A DNA stretch of 64,000 bases from PALSA-505 sp035308365 (GTDB lineage: Bacteria; Actinomycetota; Actinomycetes; Streptosporangiales; Streptosporangiaceae): assembly GCA_035308365.1 (NCBI GenBank), contig DATGGU010000121.1, positions 22,924 through 86,923 on the forward strand, in the 5' to 3' direction. How positions within the stretch are numbered: the first letter of the stretch is position 1; each line of letters begins with the position of its first letter. Both the position numbers and the translations under genes were made by a program. A model generated the notes under the pieces. That model did not search any database. It was given only the letters and a program-made list of their open reading frames with translations, and was not told the origin of the DNA. Positions 40,327 to 50,399 of this stretch are shown here, one piece after another.

Positions 40327-41343
40327 GTGACCACGAGGAGCCAGTCCACCATCGCCCGCAGCGGGCTCGGCATCGCGTTGCTGTCGGCGGCGGCGTTCGG
40401 TACGTCGGGCACGTTCGCCTCGTCGCTGATCGGCGCGGGCTGGAGCGCGGCCGCCGCCGTGACCGCCCGGATCACCGTCGCCGCGCTGCTGCTCACCGTT
40501 CCCGCGCTGATCCAGTTGCGGGGGCGCTGGCGGCTGCTGCGAACAGCGAGCTGGCGGATGGCCGCCTATGGGCTGACCGGGGTGGCCGGCTGCCAGTTCT
40601 GCTACTTCAACGCTATCGAGCACATGCCGGTCGGCGTCGCGCTGCTGCTCGAATACCTGGGTGCGGTGCTGGTGGTCGGCTGGCTCTGGCTGCGGCATGG
40701 CCAGCGGCCACGCCGGCTGACCGTGGCCGGCGCGGTGACCGCCATCGCCGGGCTGGGCCTGGTGCTCAACCTCACCGGATCCGGCGCAGTCAGCCCGGCC
40801 GGGGTGATCTGGGGGCTGCTGGCCGCGGTGGGCCTGGCCGTGTACTTCGTGATCGCGGCGGCCGGTCATGCGGAGCCGGTGCCGCCGATCGTCATGGTGT
40901 GGGGCGGGATGATCGTCGGGGCCGCCGCGCTCGGCCTGCTGGGCCTGACCGGCGCGGTGCCGGTGACCGCCACGGCGCGGCAGGTCGGCCTGCTCGGCCA
41001 CCGGGTGAGCTGGATCGTGCCGGTCGCCGGGCTGTCCCTGGTGGCGACGGCCATCGCTTACGTCACGGGGATGAGCGCGGCGCGCAAGCTCGGCGCCAAG
41101 CTGGCTTCGTTCGCCGGCATGGCCGAGGTGCTGTTCTCGATCCTGTTCGCCTGGCTGCTGCTGCATCAGCTGCCATCCGCGATGCAGTTCGCCGGTGGGG
41201 TGTTCATCTTCGCCGGGGTCGCGCTGGTCAGGGCCGACGAACTGGGCGGCGATCCGAAGGTCGAGCAGGCGCCGGCCGCGGAGCGTGTTTCCGGCCGGGA
41301 AAGCGGAGATGAGCCCGGCCGGGTCAGGGTTGCCGTCCGATGA
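40327..41343 (+). CDS. EamA/RhtA-family transporter
   Basis: 338 residues with ten hydrophobic segments arranged as two EamA repeats (LGIALLSAAAFGTSGTFASSLI; LEYLGAVLVVGWLWLRHGQRP; LGAKLASFAGMAEVLFSILFAWLLL). Starts at a GTG with GGAG upstream. The family exports amino acids and other metabolites. Placed between the hydroxyproline dehydrogenase and epimerase blocks, it may move proline-related compounds. Its last 20 bases overlap the 3' end of the convergent epimerase gene. Confidence 0.9.
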   Translation: MTTRSQSTIARSGLGIALLSAAAFGTSGTFASSLIGAGWSAAAAVTARITVAALLLTVPALIQLRGRWRLLRTASWRMAAYGLTGVAGCQFCYFNAIEHMPVGVALLLEYLGAVLVVGWLWLRHGQRPRRLTVAGAVTAIAGLGLVLNLTGSGAVSPAGVIWGLLAAVGLAVYFVIAAAGHAEPVPPIVMVWGGMIVGAAALGLLGLTGAVPVTATARQVGLLGHRVSWIVPVAGLSLVATAIAYVTGMSAARKLGAKLASFAGMAEVLFSILFAWLLLHQLPSAMQFAGGVFIFAGVALVRADELGGDPKVEQAPAAERVSGRESGDEPGRVRVAVR

Positions 41344-42337
41344 GGAACCCGGCCGGGAACGGGTCCTCGGGATCGAGCAGGTAGTTTCCCATCGCGGTCA
41401 GCCAGGCCTGGCCGCGCACCGACGGGATCACCGCGTCAAACTCGCCCACGGTCGTCCGGCCGGTCAGCCGTCCGGTGAACGACCGCCCGATCAGCGATCC
41501 ATGCACGAAGTCCTCGTTCAGGCCCAGCTCGCCGCGCGCCGCGAGCTGGGCCATCCGGGCCGATGTGCCGGTGCCGCAGGGCGACCGGTCCAGCCAGCCC
41601 GGGTGAATGGCGATCGCGGACCTGGCCGGCCGCTCGCCGTCGGCGGGTTCGGTGAAGACGACGTGACGGCACTCGCTGATCCCCGGGTTCTCCGGGTGGG
41701 CGAAGTCGAGTTGCCCGTTGACCGCGTCCATGATCGCCAACCCGGTGGCGATCAGGGCGTCGTGCAGCTCCGGCTCGACCTTCAGCCCGGCCAGGGCGGC
41801 CGGGAGCAGCGCGTAGAAGTTCCCGCCGAACGCGAGGTCCACCGCCACCTCGCCGAGCCCGGGCACGTGTACGGGAGCGTCCCGCAGGTGCAGGTAGGAC
41901 GGCACGTTCGTCAAGGTCACCGACCTGGCCCGGCCGCCGTCCACCTCGACCGAGGCCTCGACCAGGCCCGCCGGGGTGTCCAGCCGGATCACCGTGACCG
42001 GTTCGCGCACCTCCACCATGCCGGTCTCGACCAGTACGGTGGCGGTCCCGATGGTCCCGTGCCCGCACATCGGCAGGCAGCCGGAGACCTCGATGAACAC
42101 CACGCCGGCATCGGCGTCCGGCCTGATCGGCGGCTGCAGGATCGCGCCGGACATGGCGGCGTGCCCACGCGGCTCGAACATGAGCAAGGTCCGCAGGTCG
42201 TCGCGCTGCGTCACGACATGCCGCATCCGCTCGAACATCGTGGCGCCGGGCAGCACGCCCACGCCCGAGGTGATCACCCGGGTGGGCATCCCCTCGGTGT
42301 GGCTGTCGACGGCGCCGAAGACCTTCTGCGCCCGCAT
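41324..42337 (-). CDS. Proline racemase family protein, probable 4-hydroxyproline 2-epimerase
   Basis: 337 residues. Both catalytic cysteines are present: Cys91 in PMC91GHGTIG and Cys254 in SPC254GTGTSARMA, which separates it from trans-3-hydroxyproline dehydratases that carry Thr in the second place. N-terminus DSHTEGMPTRVI is typical. It interconverts trans-4-hydroxy-L-proline and cis-4-hydroxy-D-proline without cofactor. Its ATG overlaps the DapA-like stop by one base (TAATG). Confidence 0.9.
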   Translation of the reverse strand: MRAQKVFGAVDSHTEGMPTRVITSGVGVLPGATMFERMRHVVTQRDDLRTLLMFEPRGHAAMSGAILQPPIRPDADAGVVFIEVSGCLPMCGHGTIGTATVLVETGMVEVREPVTVIRLDTPAGLVEASVEVDGGRARSVTLTNVPSYLHLRDAPVHVPGLGEVAVDLAFGGNFYALLPAALAGLKVEPELHDALIATGLAIMDAVNGQLDFAHPENPGISECRHVVFTEPADGERPARSAIAIHPGWLDRSPCGTGTSARMAQLAARGELGLNEDFVHGSLIGRSFTGRLTGRTTVGEFDAVIPSVRGQAWLTAMGNYLLDPEDPFPAGFLIGRQP

Positions 42338-43257
42338 TACCGGCTGACTTTGAGTGCGGCGCGGGCGGCGGCCCTGACCTCGTCGGCGTCCGCGGGTGAC
42401 AGCGGCAGCCGGGGCAGCCGCACCGGGCCACCGTAGCGGCCTGCTTCCTCCTGGGCCAGCTTGATCGCCTGCACGAAGCGCGGATCGGCGTCCCAGCGCA
42501 GCAGCGGCAGCAGCTCCCGGTACTCGGCGGCGGCGGTGACGAACTCCCCGGCCACGCACAGCTCGTACAGCCGCACCGACTGGGCCGGCAGGGCGTTCAC
42601 CAGGCCGGCGATCCAGCCGGTCGCGCCCATCAGCATGGCCTCGACGAACGTGTCGTCGCAGCCGCAGATCACCTCGAGCCGCGGCGCCTGCTCCCTGATC
42701 TGCGGCACCCGCCGAACGTCCTGGGAGAACTCCTTGACCGCCCGGACCTGCTCGATCTCGGCCAGCCTGGCCAGCAGGCCGGGGGTGAGGTCCACCCGGG
42801 TGGAGAACGGGTTGTTGTAGGCGATGATCGGCAGCCCGACCTTGGCTATCTCGGCGAAGTGCGCCACCACCTCGTCGTCGGTTGGCTTGTGCGAGGTCGG
42901 CGGCAGTGCCATCACGGCGGCGGCACCGGCGCGGGCGGCATGTTCCGCCCAGCGGCACGCCTCCGCCGCCGACTTGCCCGACACGCCGGGCACGACCGGG
43001 GCCCGGCCATCGGCAGCCGCGATGGCCGCGCCGGTCAGATCGGCCCGTTCGGCGTCGGTCAGGGCCTCGTATTCACCGAGCGAGCCGGCCGGGATCAGGC
43101 CCGCGACGCCCTCGTCGACAAGCCACGCGCAATGCTCGCGGAACGCTTCCAGATCCAGTTGGCCGCCGGCCCGGAACGGGGTGGTCGTCGCCGCATAGAC
43201 ACCAGGGAAAAGACTCGCCGCACTGTCCACGTGCACGAGTCTAGGGGGGATGGCCAC
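42337..43257 (-). CDS. DapA-family lyase, probable pyrroline-4-hydroxy-2-carboxylate deaminase
   Basis: 306 residues. Dihydrodipicolinate synthase superfamily: GVYAATTTPFRAGGQLDLEAF, PAGSLGEYEALTDAER, PIIAYNNPFSTRVDL (catalytic Tyr), VRAVKEFSQD (Schiff-base Lys). In operons with a hydroxyproline epimerase and dehydrogenase this branch converts pyrroline-4-hydroxy-2-carboxylate to alpha-ketoglutarate semialdehyde and ammonia. The semialdehyde dehydrogenase that would finish the pathway is not in the window. The GTG start is uncertain; GTG codons at 43236 and 43230 are alternatives. Confidence 0.85.
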   Translation of the reverse strand: MAIPPRLVHVDSAASLFPGVYAATTTPFRAGGQLDLEAFREHCAWLVDEGVAGLIPAGSLGEYEALTDAERADLTGAAIAAADGRAPVVPGVSGKSAAEACRWAEHAARAGAAAVMALPPTSHKPTDDEVVAHFAEIAKVGLPIIAYNNPFSTRVDLTPGLLARLAEIEQVRAVKEFSQDVRRVPQIREQAPRLEVICGCDDTFVEAMLMGATGWIAGLVNALPAQSVRLYELCVAGEFVTAAAEYRELLPLLRWDADPRFVQAIKLAQEEAGRYGGPVRLPRLPLSPADADEVRAAARAALKVSR

Positions 43258-43321
43258 AGAGTCACGATGGAAGCTGGCACGATTGGGGCCAGAGCGACGG
43301 CGCGGAAGCTGCGGAGGTTAC

Positions 43322-45603
43322 ATGGACGGCGATCGGGCGGGAGCAGTGGGCAACGGGGTGCTGGGCAGCCGGGTGCTGCGGGTGGAGGATCAGCGGCTGC
43401 TCACCGTCGGCGGCACCTACGTCGACGATCTGGACATCCCGGAGCTGGCTGGGGCGGCCCGGGTCACGTTCGTGCGCAGCCCGGTGGCGCACGCGATGGT
43501 GACCGGGGTCGATGCCTCCGCCGCCCGCGGGGAGCCCGGCGTGATCGCGGTGCTGACCGGCGAGGACGCGCCGCCCGCCGAGGACAAGCCGATGGCCGAG
43601 CCGCTGCTGGCCACCGACCGGGTCAGGTTCGTCGGTGAGCCGGTGGCGATGGTGATCACCGACGGCCGGTACCAGGGCGAGGACGCGGCCGAGCTGGTCA
43701 GCGTGGACTACGAGCCGCTGCCCGCGGTCGCCAGCCTGGACAAGGCGCTGGCCGATGAGACCCTGTTGTTCCCCGCCGCGGGAACCAACGTGATCGCCGC
43801 GGCCGGCGCCGAGGACAGCACCGGGGACGCCCTGTTCGAGGGCTGTGACGTGGTGGTCGGCGCCACGATCATGAACCAGCGGCTGGCACCGGTGCCGCTC
43901 GAGGTCCGCGGCGCGGCCGCGGCCTGGGCGGACGGCCGCCTCACCGTGTGGGCGAGCACGCAGAACTCCCAGATCGCCCGCTTCCAGGTCGCCGGGACGC
44001 TCGGCCTGCCGCCGGACGCGGTCCGGATCATCACGCCGGACGTGGGTGGCGGCTTCGGTGCCAAGATCGGCGCAGACCGGGACCAGATCGCGGTCGGCTG
44101 GGCCGCCAAGCACCTCGGCCGGCCATTGCGCTGGTCGGAGACCCGCAGCGAGAACCTGGTCGCGATGACGCACGGCCGGAGCCAGCGGCAGGACATCAGG
44201 ATCGGCGGGACCTCCGACGGCAGGATCCTCGCCTACCGGATGGACTTCGTGCAGGACTCCGGCGCCTACATACGGGGCGACTACCTGCCCGGGCTGACCA
44301 GGCTGATGGCCAGCGGTTCCTACCTGATACCGAAGGTCGAGTGCAGCTACAAGTTCGTGGTGACCAGCACCACGCCGATCGCGGCCTACCGCGGGGCGGG
44401 CCGGCCGGAGGCCACCGCAGCGGTCGAGCGGGCGGTGGATCTGTTCGCGGCCAGGATCGGCATGGACCCGGCCGAGGTGCGCAGGCTCAACCTGGTGCCG
44501 CCGGACAGGTTCCCCTACACCTCGCCCACCGGCGCCACCTACGACACCGGCGACTACGTGGCCGCGCTGGACAAGGTGCTGGCCGCCGCCGGGTACAGCG
44601 AGCTGCGTGCCGAGCAGGCGGCCCGCCGTGAGCGCGGCGACCGGGTGCAGCTCGGCCTCGGCCTGTCCACCTACGTGGAGATCACCGCCGGGGACGGCGG
44701 TGGCGAGAGCGGCCGGATCGACATCCACGAGGACGGCACGGCCACGGTCTTCACCGGCAGCTCCGCGCACGGCCAGGGACACGACACGTCCTGGTCCATG
44801 CTGGTCCAGGCGGAACTGGGCATCCCCATGAAGGACGTCACCGTCATCCACGGCGACACCGACGCGATCCCCACCGGGACCGGCACCTTCGGGTCCAGGT
44901 CGCTGCAGCTCGGCGGCGCGGCCGTGCACAAGGCGGCGGGCGAGGTCAAGGAGCAGGCCCGCACGCTGGCGGCCACGCTGGCCGGGGCGAACGAGGAGGA
45001 CATGGAGTTCGACCCGCGGACCGGGATCTGGCGGGTGCACGGCGCGAGCGGGACCGAGCTCGAATGGGGCAAGATAGCCGGCGCGGCCGGCCCGGACGGG
45101 CTCACCGCCGACGTCATGTTCACCGCGGACAGCCCCACGTTCCCGTTCGGCGCCCACCTCGCCGTTGTCGAGGTGGACACCGAGACCGGCAAGGCGACCC
45201 TGGTCAGGCACGTGACCGTGGACGACGCCGGCACCCTGGTCAACCCGATGATCGCCGAGGGGCAGCGGCACGGCGGCATCGCCCAGGGCGCCGCCCAGGC
45301 CCTGCTCGAAGAGGTGGTCTACGATGCCGACGGCAACCCGCTGACCGGCACGCTCGCCGACTACGCGATCATCACCGCCACCGAGCTGCCGAGCTTCGAG
45401 CTGCTCGACAGCCAGACGCCGACCGGCATCAACCCGCTCGGCGTTAAGGGCATCGGCGAGGCGGGGACGATAGGGTCCACGCCGGCGGTGCAGAACGCGG
45501 TCATCGATGCCGTCGCCCACCTGGGCGTCCGGCACATCGACATGCCCACCACCCCGCAGCGGGTGTGGGCCGCTATCACGGACGCTGCGAAGGAGGGTGC
45601 ACG

Positions 45604-45607
<4 letters not shown>
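43322..45607 (+). CDS. Molybdenum hydroxylase large subunit, form II CoxL type
   Basis: 761 residues from an ATG with GGAGG upstream. Xanthine oxidase family: VGGGTYVDDLDIPE-like N-terminus, DVGGGFGAKIG, MTHGRSQRQDI, GQGHDTSWSMLVQAELGI, NPLGVKGIGEAGTIGSTPA. The active-site loop is AYRGAGR (355-361), the form II signature, and not the AYxCSFR of true form I CO dehydrogenase. It binds Mo-cytosine dinucleotide and probably oxidises an aldehyde, purine or other small substrate; CO oxidation is not supported. Followed by coupled S and M subunits. Confidence 0.9.
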
Positions 45608-46103
<496 letters not shown>

Positions 46104-46107
<4 letters not shown>

Positions 46108-46922
46108 TTCCGGCACAGTTCAGTTACCGGCGCGCCGCCTCGGCGGGCGAGGCGATCGACCTGGCCGCCGAGTACGGCGAGGACGCGAAGTTCCTGGCCG
46201 GCGGGCACTCGCTGCTGCCGCTGATGAAGCTGCGGCTGGCCCTGCCCGAGGTGGTCATCGACATCGGCCGGCTGCGCGACCTGTCCTACATCACCGACGG
46301 CGGCGACCACATCGCGGTGGGGGCGCTGACCCGCCACCACGACCTGGAGCACTCCGAACTGCTGGCCCGGGAGCTGCCGCTGCTCGCCCACGCGGCCGGC
46401 CAGGTGGGCGACCCGCAGATCCGTCACCGCGGCACGATCGGCGGGTCGCTGGCCCACGGCGACCCCGCCTCCGACCTGCCCGCGGTCGTGCTCGCGCTGG
46501 ACGCGACACTGATCGCGCGCGGGCCTGGCGGAGAGCGGGAGATCCCGTCCGGGGAGTTCTTCGACAGCCTCTTCGAGACGGCGCTACGGCCCGGTGATCT
46601 GCTGACCGAGATCCGTATCCCCAAGCCGGCGGCCCGCGGCTGGTCGTTCCAGAAGTTCACCAAGCGGGCCATGGACTGGGCCATCGTCGGGGTCGCCGTA
46701 CAGGGCAACGCGGTGGGGCTGGTCAACATGGGTGAGACGCCGCTGCGGGCCAGCGCGGCCGAGCGGGCGCTGGCCTCGGGAGCCGGCCCCGCGGAGGCCG
46801 CCGCGCTGGCGGCCGATGGGACGCACCCGCCGGCGGACATCAACGCCAGCCGGGAGTACCGCGAACACCTGGCCCGCGTCCTGGCCGGCCGGGCGCTGCA
46901 GGAGGCCGCGGCCCGCGCCTGA
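46104..46922 (+). CDS. Molybdenum hydroxylase FAD subunit, CoxM type
   Basis: 272 residues, ATGA overlap with the S subunit. FAD-binding motifs AGGHSLLPLMKLRLA near residue 32 and TIGGSLAHGDPASDLP near residue 110. It passes electrons from the iron-sulfur subunit to the final acceptor. No CoxD/E/F maturation genes follow; the next gene is convergent and touches its stop. Confidence 0.94.
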
Positions 46923-47981
46923 TCACGGGTGCGAGGATAACGCGGAGCGTGCAGGGGTGGAAACGGGGACGCTGGGCAGCAGGCCGGGCTCCAGCAGGTG
47001 GGCCAGCCAGTGTGCCATGGCTTCGCCGTGGTCCTGCCGTATGTATCCCGCCGCCTCGGGGAAGGTGCGCTGCCAGGTCAGAGCGCGGCCGATCCCGCCC
47101 AGCCGCATGGCCAGCCGCACCTGTTCGCGAAGGTCGGCCGCGGGGTGCTCGGCCGTCCACGGTTCCAGGTAGACGTCACGCAGCCGCTGCAGCTCGGGCG
47201 CGCCGGGCGCCAGGCCGTACCGGTGGGCGACCACCCGCAGGGTCACCAGCAGGCTGGTGAACGGGTGCGCGATAGCGGCGTCGCCCCAGTCGAAGAAGGT
47301 GTACCGGCCGCCCGGCGCCGCGAACACCGAGTGGTCGTTCAGGTCGGAGTGGTCCAGCGACGGCGGCACCGGGCTGGCCGCCAGCCGCTCACACCACCGC
47401 GCCAGTCGCGGTCCCAGCCCGGTCAGCGCGGCATACTGTTCGGCGGTGATCCCGCCCGCGGTGCCGACCTGCTCCTTGACCTGCGCACAGTCGGCCAGCG
47501 CGGCGAACTGTGCTGGCAGCAGGGCCGGCCGCAGATCGGGCACGCCGAGCCGGGCCATGTCCGCGACGTGCCCCGACACGGCCCGCTGCAGTTCCGCGTA
47601 CCGGCGCAGCGGCTGCTCCCAGCCCGCGGCGCCATCCATCGCGTCACCGAGCATCATGCCCCCGTCGGGCAGCAGCGACCAGCCCCGCCCGGCGTCGATG
47701 GCCAGCGGCGTCAGCACGAGATCCGGCACCCACTCACTCAGCGCCCTGGCCAGCGCCGGCTCGAACCGCGCGCCCGGCGGATCAGCCTTGAACCACACCG
47801 GCCCAAGATCGGTGACCACCCGCCCGGCCACCGACCACGGCCGGATCCGGGGCTGGAGCTCGCCGATGGACCGCGCACCCGCCTCGCCCAGCCGATCGTG
47901 TATCCACTCCGACACGCTGGCCCGCCACTGCGGGCGGCCCCAGGGCGAGAACTCAGCAGGCAGGTCAGCCACGGCAGGCAA
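46923..47981 (-). CDS. APH-family phosphotransferase-like protein
   Basis: 352 residues from a TTG; a GTG three codons on is possible. Kinase-like motifs: LDHSDLNDHSVFA (catalytic Asp of the Brenner motif, HxDL) and TFFDWGDAAIAHPF (metal Asp). It belongs to the aminoglycoside/choline/homoserine kinase-like fold. A drug-resistance role cannot be inferred; most such chromosomal genes are of unknown substrate. Its stop lies one base after the CoxM stop (convergent). Confidence 0.85.
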   Translation of the reverse strand: MPAVADLPAEFSPWGRPQWRASVSEWIHDRLGEAGARSIGELQPRIRPWSVAGRVVTDLGPVWFKADPPGARFEPALARALSEWVPDLVLTPLAIDAGRGWSLLPDGGMMLGDAMDGAAGWEQPLRRYAELQRAVSGHVADMARLGVPDLRPALLPAQFAALADCAQVKEQVGTAGGITAEQYAALTGLGPRLARWCERLAASPVPPSLDHSDLNDHSVFAAPGGRYTFFDWGDAAIAHPFTSLLVTLRVVAHRYGLAPGAPELQRLRDVYLEPWTAEHPAADLREQVRLAMRLGGIGRALTWQRTFPEAAGYIRQDHGEAMAHWLAHLLEPGLLPSVPVSTPARSALSSHP

Positions 47982-48067
47982 ACTTACCGTTCCTCATCAC
48001 CAGGCGACAGCGGGTACCGGCTGGCAGGCTGCCCGGACGGTGCTGGGCGGCCACAGCGGCCCCGCCT

Positions 48068-48745
48068 CTATCCGAGTCCCAGATGGGCAGGCAGCCCGGC
48101 CACGCTGTCCAGCACCACTGGCGCACCCGCCGCGCCAAGCTGCTCGCGGGTCGAGCTCCCGGTGAGCACGCCGGCCACCAGCCCGGCCCCGGCCCGCAGG
48201 CCAGACTGGATGTCGCTGGGCGTGTCGCCCAGCACGGCGAGCTCGCCGACCGCGCCCCCGCCCAGCCGCAGCAGCGCGGTCAGCGGCAGGTCGGGGAACG
48301 GCCGTCCACGGCCGGCGTCGGCAGGGGAGAGCGTCAGGTCGGCGAGCTCATGCCAGCCGAGCACGTCGATGATGGCGTCCCTGGTCGCCGGGGAGAACCC
48401 GGTGACCAGGCAGACCCGGATGCCGGCCGCGCGCAGCCTGGTGATCGTCTCCACCGCGCCGTCCATGGCGGCGACCCGCCCGGCCCGCACGGCGGCGGCA
48501 TAGTATCGCTCGAACGCGGCGTTGGCCCGGGCCGCGGTGTCCTCGTCGCCGAGGATGCGCCGGAAGACCTCGATCTTCGACGTGCCCATCATGTCCCGCA
48601 CGATCGCCAGCGCCGCCTCGTACTCCGGCGTCCCCCTGCCCCGGCCGGCCTCCCCGATCGCGGCGTCGAACGCGGCCAGCACCGTCCCGTCGTCGCGGAC
48701 CGTGGTGCCTGCCATGTCCAGGCAGGCGATCGTGATGGGTGTCAT
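48068..48745 (-). CDS. HAD hydrolase, phosphonatase-like
   Basis: 225 residues from an ATG with GGGAGG upstream. HAD motif I is CLDMAGTTVRDDG (nucleophile Asp, MAGTTV as in PhnX-like proteins), followed by the cap (ALAIVRDMMGTSKIEVF), motif II LVTGFS, and LAVLGDTPSDIQSGLRAGAGLVAGVLTG (motif IV). It is a phosphatase or phosphonoacetaldehyde-hydrolase-like enzyme; no phosphonate genes are near it. Lies 87 bases downstream of the phosphotransferase start on the same strand. Confidence 0.88.
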   Translation of the reverse strand: MTPITIACLDMAGTTVRDDGTVLAAFDAAIGEAGRGRGTPEYEAALAIVRDMMGTSKIEVFRRILGDEDTAARANAAFERYYAAAVRAGRVAAMDGAVETITRLRAAGIRVCLVTGFSPATRDAIIDVLGWHELADLTLSPADAGRGRPFPDLPLTALLRLGGGAVGELAVLGDTPSDIQSGLRAGAGLVAGVLTGSSTREQLGAAGAPVVLDSVAGLPAHLGLG

Positions 48746-48873
48746 CCCGGGGCCGCCCTCCCGCCGACGATCGATAACGTCACTATCTCGCAGTAGCGCC
48801 CAAGCCGGTGGGCTGCCTAGGTTGCGCTGAGGCAACCCGCGCGTCACGCAGGAAGGTGCCCTAGAATTTCCTG

Positions 48874-50358
48874 GTGATCAGGGGGTCGGCCCGGCCGCAG
48901 CCGGACCGGGGTGTGCCCGCGCCGCCACCAGAAGCGTCCCTGGCCACAACCGGTCTCAGGCTGCGCCCCGACCCGTCGCTGGCGATCCTGGACGACGGCC
49001 GCGTGCTTCTCGGTGGTTCGCCCTGCCGGCTGCTGCGGCTTGACGAGCCCGGCGTCCGCCAGGTCGCGGCCTGGTGGCGCGGCGATCCGGTACCCAGCGC
49101 TCCCGCTGCCCGCGCGCTGGCCCGCAAGCTGCTGTCGGCCGGACTGGCCAACCCGGAGCCCCTGCCTGCCCCTGGTCCGGGTGCTGGCGACGTCACGGTC
49201 GTCGTCCCGGTCCGCGATCGCCCCGCCGAGCTGGCCCGGTGCCTGGCTGGGTGCGCTGGCCTGCGGGTCATCGTGGTGGACGACGGATCCATGGACCCCC
49301 GTGCCGCGCCGGCGGCGGCCGCCACTGCGGGTGCACGTTGCATCCGGCTGCCGGCCAGTCGCGGTCCCGGTGCTGCCCGCAACGCGGGCCTGGCCGCAGC
49401 CACCACCGCGTTCGTGGCGTTCGTGGACTCCGACTGCGTTCCGCTGCCCGGCTGGCTGGACGCCCTGCTGTGGCACTTCACCGACCCCCTGGTCGCGGCC
49501 GCAGGGCCACGGATCGTGGCCGCCGGGCCGGTCACCCCGGACCGCTGGCTGCCCGGTTACGAGCATGCCCGCTCCGCCCTGGACATGGGCGCCACCCCGA
49601 GCATCGTCCGCCCCGGTGCCCGCGTCCCCTACCTGCCCGCCGCCGCCCTCGTCGTCCGCCGCGCCGCCGCAGGCGAGGGTTTCGCCAGCGACATGCCGGT
49701 GGGGGAGGATGTGGACTTCGTCTGGCGCCTGGCCGAAGCGGGCTGGCACGTCCGTTATGAACCCGCCGCCTCGGTCGCGCACGCGCACCGGGTACGGCTC
49801 GGGGCGTGGTTCGCCCGGCGAAAGGACTACGGTACCTCGGCCGCGCCGCTGGAGTTGCGCCATCCCGGCCGGGTCCCGGCCGTGTCCATGTCCGGCTGGA
49901 GCGCCCTGGCCTGGCTCGCCGTGGCCGTGGGACAGCCGGCCGCCGGCGCCTCGGTCATGGCCGCCACCACGGCCTTGCTGGCCAGGAAGCTGGCCCCGGC
50001 CATCGAGGATCCCTGGCCGGTCGCCCTGAAGCTGGCCGGCGGCGGCAACCTCATGGCGGGCCGCTTGCTCGGCAGCGCCGTCTCCCGGACCTGGTGGCCG
50101 CTGGCCGTCCCGGCCGCGCTCGCCTTCCGCCGCGCCCGCCTGCCCCTGGCCGCCATGGTCCTCGCCGCCCCCATTGTGGATTGGCGCGAGCGGTGCCCTC
50201 CCATCGGCCCGGCCCGCTACGTGGCCGCCAGGCTCCTGGACGACGCCGCCTACAGCGTGGGCGTTTGGCAGGGCTGCCTGCGGCAGCGTACGGTCCGCCC
50301 ACTGTTGCCCAGGCTGTGGTGGCGATCACGCAACACCGAACCTGGCGGGCCGGCCTGA
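48874..50358 (+). CDS. mftF: Mycofactocin glycosyltransferase MftF
   Basis: 494 residues from a GTG. Residues 95-330 are a GT-A glycosyltransferase domain: VTVVVPVRDRPAELARCL, VIVVDDGSMDP (nucleotide/metal acidic motif), AFVDSDCVP, MPVGEDVDFVWRLAEAGW. The C-terminal part (GPARYVAARLLDDAAYSVGVWQGCLRQRTVRPLLP) is characteristic of MftF, which adds cellobiose-type chains to the peptide-derived cofactor. The usual mftABCDE genes are not next to it. An NDMA-type alcohol dehydrogenase, a predicted mycofactocin user, lies about 10 kb away. Confidence 0.85.
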   Translation: MIRGSARPQPDRGVPAPPPEASLATTGLRLRPDPSLAILDDGRVLLGGSPCRLLRLDEPGVRQVAAWWRGDPVPSAPAARALARKLLSAGLANPEPLPAPGPGAGDVTVVVPVRDRPAELARCLAGCAGLRVIVVDDGSMDPRAAPAAAATAGARCIRLPASRGPGAARNAGLAAATTAFVAFVDSDCVPLPGWLDALLWHFTDPLVAAAGPRIVAAGPVTPDRWLPGYEHARSALDMGATPSIVRPGARVPYLPAAALVVRRAAAGEGFASDMPVGEDVDFVWRLAEAGWHVRYEPAASVAHAHRVRLGAWFARRKDYGTSAAPLELRHPGRVPAVSMSGWSALAWLAVAVGQPAAGASVMAATTALLARKLAPAIEDPWPVALKLAGGGNLMAGRLLGSAVSRTWWPLAVPAALAFRRARLPLAAMVLAAPIVDWRERCPPIGPARYVAARLLDDAAYSVGVWQGCLRQRTVRPLLPRLWWRSRNTEPGGPA

Positions 50359-50399
50359 GCCGCTGCCGCGACGGTACGTGGTCGTGATATGAGGGGATC

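Noticed and set aside
46923..47981. Aminoglycoside resistance gene
   Set aside because: Only the general kinase-like fold motifs are visible; chromosomal context gives no resistance link.
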